64,000 bases of DNA, taken from Phaeocystidibacter luteus (lineage in GTDB: Bacteria; Bacteroidota; Bacteroidia; Flavobacteriales; Schleiferiaceae). Position 1 is the stretch's first letter. Every line of letters starts with the position of its first letter. A program made the position numbers and the translations under genes. Positions 34,695 through 44,258 of the stretch are shown here, piece by piece. The stretch is taken from contig NZ_WBVO01000003.1 in NCBI RefSeq assembly GCF_008933115.1, positions 124,001 to 188,000 on the forward strand, written 5' to 3'. The notes beneath the pieces were generated by a model. The model was not told the origin of the DNA. It saw only the letters and a program-made list of their open reading frames with translations, and made no database searches.

Positions 34695-37098
34695 TACCTC
34701 GTGGCGGTTCTTCATTCGGGCTATTCTTCAGCACCGAACCTATACGCTGCTCAATGTTCTTGGGCTTGCGATAGGATTGGCCGTTACTTTATTGGTTGTT
34801 CTCTTTCTTCGCTCCGAACTCACGTACGATAAGCACAATCCAGATCACGATAGAATCTACCGACTCACCAGCCTTCTCTATTTGGAGAACAAAGTGGACC
34901 ATTTCGCGCCAACGAGTGTTGGCTTGGCTCCGCTTCTACAGGAAGAAACAGATGCGATTCAAGATTACGTTCGCATTGGTTCGGCTGGGGAAAATATCCT
35001 CCTAAAGTCGGGTAGACAATCCTTTTATGAGGATGGCATTTTCTATTCCGACACCACCTACTTCGATTTATTCCCGGCCGAGTTTATTCTCGGATCAAAA
35101 GAAACCGCCTTCGACAAAGAGCGGAGCATGGTTCTCACCAAAAGCCTTGCAACGACCATTTTCGGGGACGAAAACCCCATTGGGAAGACTCTTCGCACGA
35201 ACAATTCACGATTCACCGTTTCGGCCGTAATCGCCGATTTGCCGGAGAATAGTCACATCAAGTTTAAGGCACTGCTGCCAGCTTTTCCAGAAACGTTCTC
35301 TCGCGAAGAGCTCATTCAAAGTCTATGGGTAGCTTCTATGTACACGTATGTGCGACTGAAGCCGGATCGGGATATTCGCGAGGTCAAAGAGGCTTTCAAT
35401 GTCCTTCACGATAAGTACATGGTAAGCCTAGCCAGGGCAATCAATACAGATTACGACATCAAGCCAGAGGCGCTAGCTGAAATACATTATAACTCCACGG
35501 CTGAGTACGACTTGCCGCGAGGTAAGGACGAGTACTTGATGGTGTTCAGCGGAATCGGGCTTCTGATTCTCGCACTTGCCATGATCAATTACATGAACTT
35601 GGCAACGGCCAGAGCTTCGGGTAGAGCGAAGGAAATTGGTGTACGAAAGGTTCTGGGAAGCACACGCAGAGACCTCGTTTGGCAATTGCTTATTGAATCG
35701 GTCAGCCTTACGCTCATCGCGCTATTCTTAAGCGTGATTTTGGTTGAAATCATCATTCAAGTTCCCTATTTCCAGGATCTCATTCAAAAGGAGCTATCGC
35801 TAGACCTTCTAGCTGAACCTTGGCTCATTTACTTCGGTATTCTCACCACATTAATTGTAGGTGTGCTCTCCGGATTGTATCCTGCGCTCTATCTATCGAA
35901 GATCCCTGCGGCCTCTGCATTGAAAGGAAGTTTTAAAGCTGGAAGCAAATCCAAACGACTCCGAAAATTCCTAGTGGGAATTCAATTTACCATTAGCGTT
36001 TCAGTGGTCGTATTGGCACTCCTCATGACGGGGCAAATGCAGTATATGTCAGACAGATACTTGGGATTCAATAAAGAAGACTTGGTTATTGTTCCGATTC
36101 AAGACACGGCATTGCAGAGCGAGATTCCTCAAATGCTGGAAGATTTGAGAGAAAAGCCTCATGTGCTTGCAGCGAGTTATGCTCAGGCCTCGCCTGGCGG
36201 ACGTGTAGGAAGGATGGTGATGTCTGAAATCACCCAACACGATGAAGAAGCACAGCGAGAAGCAGTAGATTACCTGAAAGTGGGTGACGGCTATTTCGAA
36301 ACCATGGAAATCGGATTTGTGAAAGGCGGAACTTTTCAGCCAGAAAGGCATATCGACACCATGGAAACCGTCATCGTGAATGAGCGGCTGGTGGAATTCT
36401 ACGGATGGGACGAGCCGATCGGACAAAGATTGGTTTGGGGTGTTTCTGAAACAGGGAGACCTAGCCAAATGGCCGAGGTTGTTGGGGTTATTCGTGATTA
36501 TAATATCATGAGTCTGCACAACGAAATAAAGCCAATGGTCATTTTCAACGAAAACGACGGCCATGGCCTGTTACACATTCGAGTAGATTCAGAGCGACTT
36601 AAAACCGCCCTAGCAGAAATAGAAGCGGTGTGGAATTCGAATGATGTAGATAGAGATTTTGAGTTTAGTTTCCTCGATAAAACGCTTGCGGAGTTGTACC
36701 GCGACGACCGACGTCAGACCCGCTTGATAACCACTTTCACGCTCATTACCATACTGATTTCATCGCTTGGCCTGCTAGGACTGACCTCGTACACGGCCCA
36801 GCAACGATACAAGGAAATTGGTGTAAGGAAGGTCTTGGGAGCTACCGTTCAACAAATTGTCAGCTTGTTGTTTAGAGACATTGCTGCTCTCGTTGCTATC
36901 GCAGTTGTGATTAGCGTGCCACTGAGCTATTTGGCTTATCACAATTGGGTGAAAAACTTTGCCTTCTTGGCTCCAATGCACTGGTACCTCTTCTTTGTGA
37001 CGGGCATTTTCGCTGTGATCATATCGTATGCGATTGTGAGTTTGCACTCGCTGAAGGCCGCCAGAACGAATCCGGTTAAGTCGCTGAAATACGAGTAA
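34687..37098 (+). CDS. FtsX/MacB-like ABC permease 1
   Basis: An 803-aa permease: one N-terminal membrane helix (about residues 20-45), a MacB-type periplasmic domain, three helices including ARASGRAKEIGVRKVLGSTRRDL, a second periplasmic domain and a repeat of the FtsX unit (QQRYKEIGVRKVLGATVQQI), ending TNPVKSLKYE. It is thus a tandem FtsX-domain protein of about 800 aa, the Bacteroidota form. It lies 2 nt upstream of a paralogous permease. Confidence 0.93.
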   Translation: MFNTSWRFFIRAILQHRTYTLLNVLGLAIGLAVTLLVVLFLRSELTYDKHNPDHDRIYRLTSLLYLENKVDHFAPTSVGLAPLLQEETDAIQDYVRIGSAGENILLKSGRQSFYEDGIFYSDTTYFDLFPAEFILGSKETAFDKERSMVLTKSLATTIFGDENPIGKTLRTNNSRFTVSAVIADLPENSHIKFKALLPAFPETFSREELIQSLWVASMYTYVRLKPDRDIREVKEAFNVLHDKYMVSLARAINTDYDIKPEALAEIHYNSTAEYDLPRGKDEYLMVFSGIGLLILALAMINYMNLATARASGRAKEIGVRKVLGSTRRDLVWQLLIESVSLTLIALFLSVILVEIIIQVPYFQDLIQKELSLDLLAEPWLIYFGILTTLIVGVLSGLYPALYLSKIPAASALKGSFKAGSKSKRLRKFLVGIQFTISVSVVVLALLMTGQMQYMSDRYLGFNKEDLVIVPIQDTALQSEIPQMLEDLREKPHVLAASYAQASPGGRVGRMVMSEITQHDEEAQREAVDYLKVGDGYFETMEIGFVKGGTFQPERHIDTMETVIVNERLVEFYGWDEPIGQRLVWGVSETGRPSQMAEVVGVIRDYNIMSLHNEIKPMVIFNENDGHGLLHIRVDSERLKTALAEIEAVWNSNDVDRDFEFSFLDKTLAELYRDDRRQTRLITTFTLITILISSLGLLGLTSYTAQQRYKEIGVRKVLGATVQQIVSLLFRDIAALVAIAVVISVPLSYLAYHNWVKNFAFLAPMHWYLFFVTGIFAVIISYAIVSLHSLKAARTNPVKSLKYE

Positions 37099-37100
37099 TC

Positions 37101-39497
37101 ATGTGGCAGCATTACTTGAAAATAGCATGGCGTAACCTCACGAGAGATAGGGCATATACCTTCCTGAATATTTCCGTGCTCGTGATTGGGATGGCTTCAT
37201 TTCTATTGATTGGCTTGTACATCAAGGATGAGATGAGCTATGATCAATACAACGACAACAGCGACCGCATCTACCGTATTTGGACAAACCTAGAGGCGGA
37301 AGGTTCGGGTGAGCAGTCGGCTTCAATGAGCTTCCCGGTAGCTAATGCTCTGGAAGAAGCGTACCCTACTTATGTCGATGAAGCCGTGCGTTTCTTCAAT
37401 ATGCAATCGCCCTTTATCACCATGGGGCGGGATAGCCTTCGTTTCAATGAGCCGCATGTATACTTCGTCGATCCGGAAGTGTTTGATGTCTTCACCTATA
37501 AATTCATAGAAGGCGATAGAACCGCATTACTTGATACACATGGTGTTGTGCTCACACGAACCATGGCTGTCAAATACTTCGGAACTACGGATGTTCTGGG
37601 GGAGGAGATGTATGCTGAAAGCAATATACCAGTCACGGTTACTGGAGTGGTGGAAGATTTGCCTTCTTCTTCGCATATGCCTGTTGACGCACTGATCTCC
37701 ATGTATCTCATTGATCGAATCTTCAGCGAGGAGCTTACCTCGTCGAATTGGGTTTGGAATCCTTGCTGGACTTATCTCTTGTTGAAAGATGAGAAGTGTG
37801 CTGCTGATCTTGAAGCGAAGTTGCCGGAGTTTATCGCCGCGAACTATCCAGAACTCATGCGCAACAGGATGCATGCCTATCTGATGCCTTTGGAGGATAT
37901 TCACCTCAACTCACATCTTCAATATGAGATTACGGCTAATGGCTATCAGGAGAATGTGCGCCTTTTCAGCATAGTGGGCTTTTTTATATTGATAGTAGCC
38001 TGTATCAATTACACAAACTTGGCAACTTCACGAGCAACTAGAATTGCGAAGGAAGTCGGTGTTTCCAAAGTATTAGGAGCAAGCCGAAAGGAGTTGATAT
38101 TCAGATTCCTCGGGGAGTCAGTGCTCACAAGTACCATTTCGATATTCGCATCACTCGTAGTGGTGGAGGTGTTTTTGCCGCTTTTCAATACGCTCACAGG
38201 TAAAGACTTGGTGTCTGCTTCGCTATTCGAACCCTTGAACCTCGTTGCGGTATTGGCTGTAGCCGTTGGCGTAGGCATAGTCGCCGGTTTTTATCCCGCC
38301 TGGATGCTTAGCAAGCTGTCGCCGACAGTCATTTTGAGTCGTTCCTCAAAGTCGACGAGCGGTGTTCGCGTTCGCAAAGCCTTGGTACTCGTTCAATTCT
38401 GCGTAGCTCTCGGTCTAATCATTGGGACAACCGTAGTTAACCGGCAATTTGACTACCTGCAAAGTCAGGACATTGGCTTCGATCATGAAAAACTTATTAT
38501 GGTTCCGGTGAAGTGGGATGCCGCGAGAACCTATACTGAAATGCGTGAGCAATTGATCGCGTCTGAAGCCATAGAGAACGTCACCAGAATGAACGATGTG
38601 GTCGGCGTGAAGCACAACATGCACGAGTATAATCACACAGGGCTTGAGGAGTCCGATTACATGTATTTCGCTTCGCTCATTACGGATGAACATTTCACCG
38701 AAACGGTAGGACTAGAAGTGATTGCAGGTAGAGCTCTTGGTCAGCCTGGGGACGATTCTGCCGCAGTGCTTGTAAACGAAACCTTGGTCAAGCAAATGGG
38801 ATGGGGAAGTCCAAGCGAGGCGATTGGCAAGCTCTTTCGAACACCTCAAGGCAAGGAAGTGGTCGTGGGTGTAATTAAAGACTTTCACTTCGTTTCACTC
38901 TCTCAACAAATTCAGCCTTTCGTACTCGACGTAGTTAAGGGCGCGCCAGAAGTGTTCTTTACCCGTTACTTCTGTATTCGAACGAAAAGAGGAATGGAAG
39001 ATGAAGCGATTGCCGAACTCAAAAAGGCGTGGTTGAAGTATCATCCAAGTCAACCGCTTGATGAATTCTTCCTTAGCGATGCTATCAACGAAGCGTATAG
39101 AAGTCAGAACACCCTTCGTGATTTGATGGCCATCTTTTCAATTGTTGCCGTAGCCATTGCCTGCTTAGGTCTATTCGCCTTGAGCGCCTTCACTGCAGAA
39201 CAAAAGACGCGTGAATTGAGTATTAGAAGAATTATTGGAGCTTCAAACTCGGAACTATTCAAGGTAGTAGCGATTGATTTTGTCCGAATGGCAGTGGTTG
39301 GAGTGTTGATAACCGCGCCAGTAACGTATGCCGTGCTGTACAATTGGTTGCAGGGCTTTGCTTACCATGTGGAATTGGACTGGATGAGCTTTATCTTAGT
39401 CTCGCTCTTTGGTGGAGCACTTGCATTGTTGGCCGTTGTTTTTCAGGCTTATAAAGCAACTCGACTTGATCCGATTGCGGCACTTCGTTATGAATGA
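37101..39497 (+). CDS. FtsX/MacB-like ABC permease 2
   Basis: A 798-aa paralogue of the previous permease, with the same plan: N-terminal helix, MacB periplasmic domain, TRIAKEVGVSKVLGASRKELI unit, second periplasmic domain, EQKTRELSIRRIIGASNSELF unit and the terminal TRLDPIAALRYE. Either the two permeases pair as a heterodimer with the single ATPase, or they serve as alternatives. The downstream S9 peptidase starts 30 nt later and may be co-transcribed. Confidence 0.93.
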   Translation: MWQHYLKIAWRNLTRDRAYTFLNISVLVIGMASFLLIGLYIKDEMSYDQYNDNSDRIYRIWTNLEAEGSGEQSASMSFPVANALEEAYPTYVDEAVRFFNMQSPFITMGRDSLRFNEPHVYFVDPEVFDVFTYKFIEGDRTALLDTHGVVLTRTMAVKYFGTTDVLGEEMYAESNIPVTVTGVVEDLPSSSHMPVDALISMYLIDRIFSEELTSSNWVWNPCWTYLLLKDEKCAADLEAKLPEFIAANYPELMRNRMHAYLMPLEDIHLNSHLQYEITANGYQENVRLFSIVGFFILIVACINYTNLATSRATRIAKEVGVSKVLGASRKELIFRFLGESVLTSTISIFASLVVVEVFLPLFNTLTGKDLVSASLFEPLNLVAVLAVAVGVGIVAGFYPAWMLSKLSPTVILSRSSKSTSGVRVRKALVLVQFCVALGLIIGTTVVNRQFDYLQSQDIGFDHEKLIMVPVKWDAARTYTEMREQLIASEAIENVTRMNDVVGVKHNMHEYNHTGLEESDYMYFASLITDEHFTETVGLEVIAGRALGQPGDDSAAVLVNETLVKQMGWGSPSEAIGKLFRTPQGKEVVVGVIKDFHFVSLSQQIQPFVLDVVKGAPEVFFTRYFCIRTKRGMEDEAIAELKKAWLKYHPSQPLDEFFLSDAINEAYRSQNTLRDLMAIFSIVAVAIACLGLFALSAFTAEQKTRELSIRRIIGASNSELFKVVAIDFVRMAVVGVLITAPVTYAVLYNWLQGFAYHVELDWMSFILVSLFGGALALLAVVFQAYKATRLDPIAALRYE

Positions 39498-39527
39498 CGA
39501 ACTTGTGGCTCCCAAATTCGAAATTGT

Positions 39528-42374
39528 ATGAGAAAACACCTCCTCACACTCACCCTACTTCTTCCCTTATTTTCATTGGCTCAGCAGCGAGCTCTTACAC
39601 ATGATGATTACGACGGTTGGAAGGCCATCACCAATTATACATATACTCACTTCGGCGACCATATTGCGGTGGAAACCTCACCCCAACGCGGCGATAGCCA
39701 TGTTGAGCTTTTCAGAGTAAGAGGTGGACGTGTAGTGGCGACCTTAGAAAGAGCGAGTAGCCCTTCTTTTACTGCTGATGGGAAATGGCTCTTTGTAAAC
39801 GTGAGCCCGCCTTACGCGGAGGTACGCGCGCTCAAACTAAAGGATACGAAGAAGGAGGATATGCCAAAGGATCATCTTGTTCGTGTGAATGTGCGCAATG
39901 GTGAAATGGATACCCTATTCAATGTGGCATCATTCAAGGTTCATTCAAACCACGGTGCAGTAATCGCTATTACGCTGGAGGATGAGCCTGAAGTTGAAGA
40001 AGAAGAGGAGGCAGATTCTACCGAAGTAGAGGTTGAAACCGACTTCATTGTAGATGGAGACGACGAACACGGTTCTGGGTATTTCTCCAAAACGGCAAAG
40101 CGCCTTGTGGTATGGAATCTTGAAACAAATAAGAGAGATACCATTGATAGAGTAACCACTTTTAAGTGGGCGGAAGATGTTGACATTATTGCGGGGGTTC
40201 GCTCGGCAGGAGACTCAACACAGCCTTCCGAATTCTTCACAGCAAATGCGGCAACGGTAGGTAATTCACAAGGCTGGATGTCTGTGATTGACACCGCCTT
40301 TGAGGACATTTCGCAATTCACATTAAATTCTACCGGAAGTAAGATTGCTTGGTTGCGCACCTCTGATTCTGCAGACGCCGATGTGCGATATTATGAATTG
40401 AGAACCAGCGACGGTGCGAAAATGGGAGCGACCATCATTGCGACTGACGATACCCAGATGCCGGGAGGATGGATGCTTTCGCCGCATAGCTCCTTGAACT
40501 ATTCCAAGGATTCGAAGTCGTTGTATTTAGCAACCATGCCAGTTCCATTCGTGCCTGAAGAAGACACTACGGTTTTGGATGAAGAAAGAGTGAAGCTCGA
40601 CATCTGGTCGTGGAACGATGAGGAGATTCAACCCATGCAGAAGGTAAATGCGGATTCTGATAAAAAGCAATCGTATACTGCCCGACTCAACCTCGCAAAC
40701 TCGAAGTTATTCCAACTCGAAACCGAGGAATTAGAGAATGTATCTGTAGATGCAGATGAAACCGTAATGTATGCGGTCGGATATCAAGTACCTCATGCCG
40801 AACGTGCGTCGTTAAGCTGGAATTATCCTACTCGTAGAGATTTCTATTTGGTGAATGTAATGACAGGAGGTCGTGAGCTCGTAGCGCGCGGTGTGCGCTC
40901 TTGGCCGAGCTTGAGCCCAGACGAAAAATATGTCTATTGGTGGGACGGTTCTGCTAAAAATTGGATGGCCTACCGCGTGGCGGATGGTCAGGAGATAATC
41001 CTAAACGCCAACATTCCTACTCCAATGTGGAATGAAGACCATGATACTCCAAACGACCCAGGGTCTTACGGCATGGCCGGCTGGATGGAAGACGATGAGG
41101 CGGTTGTTTTGTATGATCGTTTCGATATGTGGAAGGTCATGCCTGGTGGCGATGCCGTAAATCTTACCAAGGGCATTGGTCGACAAAACGAAACGTCAAT
41201 TCGCTATCAACGCCTAGATCGTGAGAACAGGTTTTTGTCGACCGGAGATTGGATCGTTTCGACATTTGACGACCGCGATAAGTCTACTTCCTACACTGAG
41301 TTCCGCTGGAAAGAAGGCAAGTTCGAAGAGTTAGTTGGTGGCGACTACCGACTGAGTTCACTACAGAAAGCAGACTCTGCCGATATCTACTTTTACCGAA
41401 AGGAGACAATCTCACAGTATCCAGAAATTTACGCGGTAAGGGGAGACGATTTAGCCGATGCTAAGAAACTGACTAGCACCAACCCACAGCAGAGTGAATA
41501 CCGCTGGGGAACAAGCGAGTTGGTAAAATGGACTTCCCCTCGTGGTATTGAGTTAGAAGGATTACTTCTGAAGCCAGAAGATTTCAATCCAAATAAGAAG
41601 TATCCTGTTCTTGTGTACTTCTACGAAACCTACAGCGACTTACTGCACAACTACTGGAATCCGCGTCCGTCGGCCAGCACAATTAACTTCCCGTATTTCC
41701 TCAGTAACGAGTATGTGATTTTCATTCCAGATATCGTGTATCAGGAAGGATATCCTGGTCGAAGTGCTGAGGAATGCATTATTAGTGGAGCTGAGATGAT
41801 TGCTGAATTCCCTTGGGCCGACGCTTCCAAGATGGCCATTCAAGGTCAGTCTTGGGGTGGCTATCAAGTTGCGCATCTGGTTACACGCACAGATATGTTT
41901 GCTTGTGCCATGGCAGGCGCTCCTGTAAGTAACATGACTTCCGCGTATGGAGGCATTCGTTGGGGGTCTGGTATGAGCCGAGAGTTTCAATATGAAAGAA
42001 CACAGAGTAGAATTGGCGGGACGCTTTGGGAAAGAAAGGATCTTTACCTCGAGAATTCTCCTGTCTTCTATGCGGATCAGGTGAGCACTCCACTACTTAT
42101 CATGCACAACGATGGCGATGGAGCGGTGCCGTGGTATCAAGGTATCGAGTACTTCATGGCGCTTCGCAGACTACAAAAACCAGTATGGATGCTCGTGTAC
42201 AACGGGGAGGAACACAACCTCATGCAGCGCCATAATCGTATGGATTTGAGTGTGAGAATGGGACAGTTCTTCGACCACTATTTGAAAGGCGAAGCTGCGC
42301 CAGAATGGATGGTGAAGGGAAGACCATATTTAGAGAAAGAATACAACGAGGCTACAGAATTAATCACAGAATAA
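39528..42374 (+). CDS. S9-family (prolyl oligopeptidase-type) exported peptidase
   Basis: A 948-aa protein with a signal peptide (MRKHLLTLTLLLPLFSLAQQ). A beta-propeller-like N-terminal domain holds an acidic low-complexity insert (EPEVEEEEEADSTEVEVETD). The alpha/beta hydrolase domain at the C-terminus has the nucleophile motif GQSWGG (Ser at about 774), an Asp in DGDGAVP and a His in EEHNLM (about 896). S9 enzymes cleave small peptides after proline or act as acylaminoacyl or dipeptidyl peptidases. The periplasmic location is from the signal peptide. Confidence 0.92.
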   Translation: MRKHLLTLTLLLPLFSLAQQRALTHDDYDGWKAITNYTYTHFGDHIAVETSPQRGDSHVELFRVRGGRVVATLERASSPSFTADGKWLFVNVSPPYAEVRALKLKDTKKEDMPKDHLVRVNVRNGEMDTLFNVASFKVHSNHGAVIAITLEDEPEVEEEEEADSTEVEVETDFIVDGDDEHGSGYFSKTAKRLVVWNLETNKRDTIDRVTTFKWAEDVDIIAGVRSAGDSTQPSEFFTANAATVGNSQGWMSVIDTAFEDISQFTLNSTGSKIAWLRTSDSADADVRYYELRTSDGAKMGATIIATDDTQMPGGWMLSPHSSLNYSKDSKSLYLATMPVPFVPEEDTTVLDEERVKLDIWSWNDEEIQPMQKVNADSDKKQSYTARLNLANSKLFQLETEELENVSVDADETVMYAVGYQVPHAERASLSWNYPTRRDFYLVNVMTGGRELVARGVRSWPSLSPDEKYVYWWDGSAKNWMAYRVADGQEIILNANIPTPMWNEDHDTPNDPGSYGMAGWMEDDEAVVLYDRFDMWKVMPGGDAVNLTKGIGRQNETSIRYQRLDRENRFLSTGDWIVSTFDDRDKSTSYTEFRWKEGKFEELVGGDYRLSSLQKADSADIYFYRKETISQYPEIYAVRGDDLADAKKLTSTNPQQSEYRWGTSELVKWTSPRGIELEGLLLKPEDFNPNKKYPVLVYFYETYSDLLHNYWNPRPSASTINFPYFLSNEYVIFIPDIVYQEGYPGRSAEECIISGAEMIAEFPWADASKMAIQGQSWGGYQVAHLVTRTDMFACAMAGAPVSNMTSAYGGIRWGSGMSREFQYERTQSRIGGTLWERKDLYLENSPVFYADQVSTPLLIMHNDGDGAVPWYQGIEYFMALRRLQKPVWMLVYNGEEHNLMQRHNRMDLSVRMGQFFDHYLKGEAAPEWMVKGRPYLEKEYNEATELITE

Positions 42375-42388
42375 ATCGCAATAAAAAC

Positions 42389-44242
42389 ATGAAACGCAAC
42401 TTGATTTCAGGAGTCCTGATGTTGGCTTCCACCCTTTCATTCGCGAGTTACGACCCCGTGCAAGAGTCGGGAAAGTACCGAGTGCAAGTAGATATTGTAG
42501 ACCTAACGGATGATGAGGTTTCCGTAACCGTAGTGCCGCCTGTTATGAACGCGGATACTGTGGTTTACGCACTTCCCAAAATTATTCCAGGTACATATGA
42601 CATCTCGGATTTTGGTCAGTTTGTTCGAAACCTCAAGGCGTTTGACAGCATGGGAACTGAGCTGAAAGTAGAGCGCCTAGACGATAACCGTTGGGCGATT
42701 TACGAGGGCAAGGAACTCTATAAGATTACTTACTCGGCGGTAGATACGGAAGAGGAAAGAGGCGCAGGCATCTTCCTTCCGGGAGGTACTGCGATTAAGG
42801 AGGATGCAATTATGCTGAATGCCTTCGGCTTTATCGGCTTTATGGTAGATCATGATAAGATGCCTTATGAACTAGTGGTTGTAAAGGGCAATGATTTGAA
42901 GCCGACCACTACCTTGGATATTGTTGAAGAAGGTGGAGACATGGACCGCTTTTACGCGAAGGACTATTTCGAATTGCACGATTGCCCGATTCTTTACTCG
43001 GTTATGCCGAATGCAAGTGTAATGGTGGCAGGCGCTGAAGTAACGGTAGGTGTTTACTCGCCAACTGGAAACTTTGTTGCAAAAGATATTCTTGAGGAGA
43101 TTAAGCCAGTATTCGAGGCAACTGCTGCATACCTTGGTGGAGATCTTCCAACCGATCGCTATGCCGTCCTACTTTGGGGAAGAACGCGAACCGACTTCAT
43201 GCAAGATGGAGCAGCAGGTGCTCTTGAGCATTTTACCAGTACAACCATGGTAATGCCAGATTTTCCAGGTCTGGAAGAAGATATTCGTCACATTACGGCT
43301 CACGAATTCTTCCACATTATCACACCGCTTAACATTCACAGTGAGCACATACACAGTTACGACTTTTTGAACCCGCAAATGAGTGCACATCTCTGGTTTT
43401 ATGAAGGTGTAACCGAGTACAACAGCTTGATTGCGCAGGTTCGCGGTGATGTAATGACTGAAGAGGACTTCTTGGATCAAATGCTAGATAAGATGACTTC
43501 GGCGGACGGCTTCAATGAGCATATTCCGATGACCATAAGAAGTCAGCATGCTTTGGGGATTTTCGCAGACCAGTATTTAGATGTCTACTCAAAAGGAGCC
43601 CTCATTGGTATGGCTCTAGACATGCACATTCGCAAAGAAACGAATGGCGCTCAAGGTTTGGTCGATCTTCAAATCAAACTTAAAAACATGTATGGTCCGG
43701 ATACATTCTTTGTAGACGATAAGTTCTTTGATATCATCATTGAGCACTCGCCAGAAGGAACGGAGAACTTCTTGTACGAGTACATTGCAGGTACAACACC
43801 ACTTCCATTCGAGGAAATGTTTGATGCAATGGGATATAACTATACGGAGAGCGAAAAGACCTACAGCGTAGCCGATCCAGACTGGAATGTTACCTACATC
43901 TCTAGTAGAAGCAAATACTATATCGTGAGCAACTTCAACAACGAAGATGCATTTACAGCTGGCTTTGGATTCCAGAAAGGGGATAAGATTAAAGAGTGGA
44001 ACGGTGAGCGAGTAAAGGGCGGAGAACTAAACGAAGTTCTCGCTGAATGGCGTGAAACTGCCGCTCCGGGTTCTACCGTTGAGGTTGAGGTGATTCGCAC
44101 GGATGCCGATGGAGATGAAGAAGAGGTGATCTTAACGAGTACGGCCAGCGTGACGTACACCGAGGAACGCCACATTTTGGAAGAGAAGGCGAACCCAACT
44201 TCAGAAGAGTTAGCTTTGCGAAAGGCTTGGTTGAAACAGTAA
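42389..44242 (+). CDS. M61-family metallopeptidase with PDZ domain
   Basis: A 617-aa protein; the start is ATG 42389, giving a signal peptide (MKRNLISGVLMLASTLSFAS). The zinc site is HEFFH (about residues 305-309), with the downstream glutamate in WFYEGVTEY, as in glycyl aminopeptidases (M61). The C-terminal segment (around 500-590) is PDZ-like (AGFGFQKGDKIKEWNGERV). It starts 14 nt after the S9 gene stop, pointing to co-transcription. Confidence 0.92.
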   Translation: MKRNLISGVLMLASTLSFASYDPVQESGKYRVQVDIVDLTDDEVSVTVVPPVMNADTVVYALPKIIPGTYDISDFGQFVRNLKAFDSMGTELKVERLDDNRWAIYEGKELYKITYSAVDTEEERGAGIFLPGGTAIKEDAIMLNAFGFIGFMVDHDKMPYELVVVKGNDLKPTTTLDIVEEGGDMDRFYAKDYFELHDCPILYSVMPNASVMVAGAEVTVGVYSPTGNFVAKDILEEIKPVFEATAAYLGGDLPTDRYAVLLWGRTRTDFMQDGAAGALEHFTSTTMVMPDFPGLEEDIRHITAHEFFHIITPLNIHSEHIHSYDFLNPQMSAHLWFYEGVTEYNSLIAQVRGDVMTEEDFLDQMLDKMTSADGFNEHIPMTIRSQHALGIFADQYLDVYSKGALIGMALDMHIRKETNGAQGLVDLQIKLKNMYGPDTFFVDDKFFDIIIEHSPEGTENFLYEYIAGTTPLPFEEMFDAMGYNYTESEKTYSVADPDWNVTYISSRSKYYIVSNFNNEDAFTAGFGFQKGDKIKEWNGERVKGGELNEVLAEWRETAAPGSTVEVEVIRTDADGDEEEVILTSTASVTYTEERHILEEKANPTSEELALRKAWLKQ

Positions 44243-44258
44243 TATATCGCTCAGAAAT

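Noticed and set aside
39950-40060. Frameshift or assembly error suggested by Glu-rich run in the S9 peptidase
   Set aside because: The frame stays open on both sides and the flanking propeller sequence is continuous; acidic low-complexity inserts are common in exported proteins.
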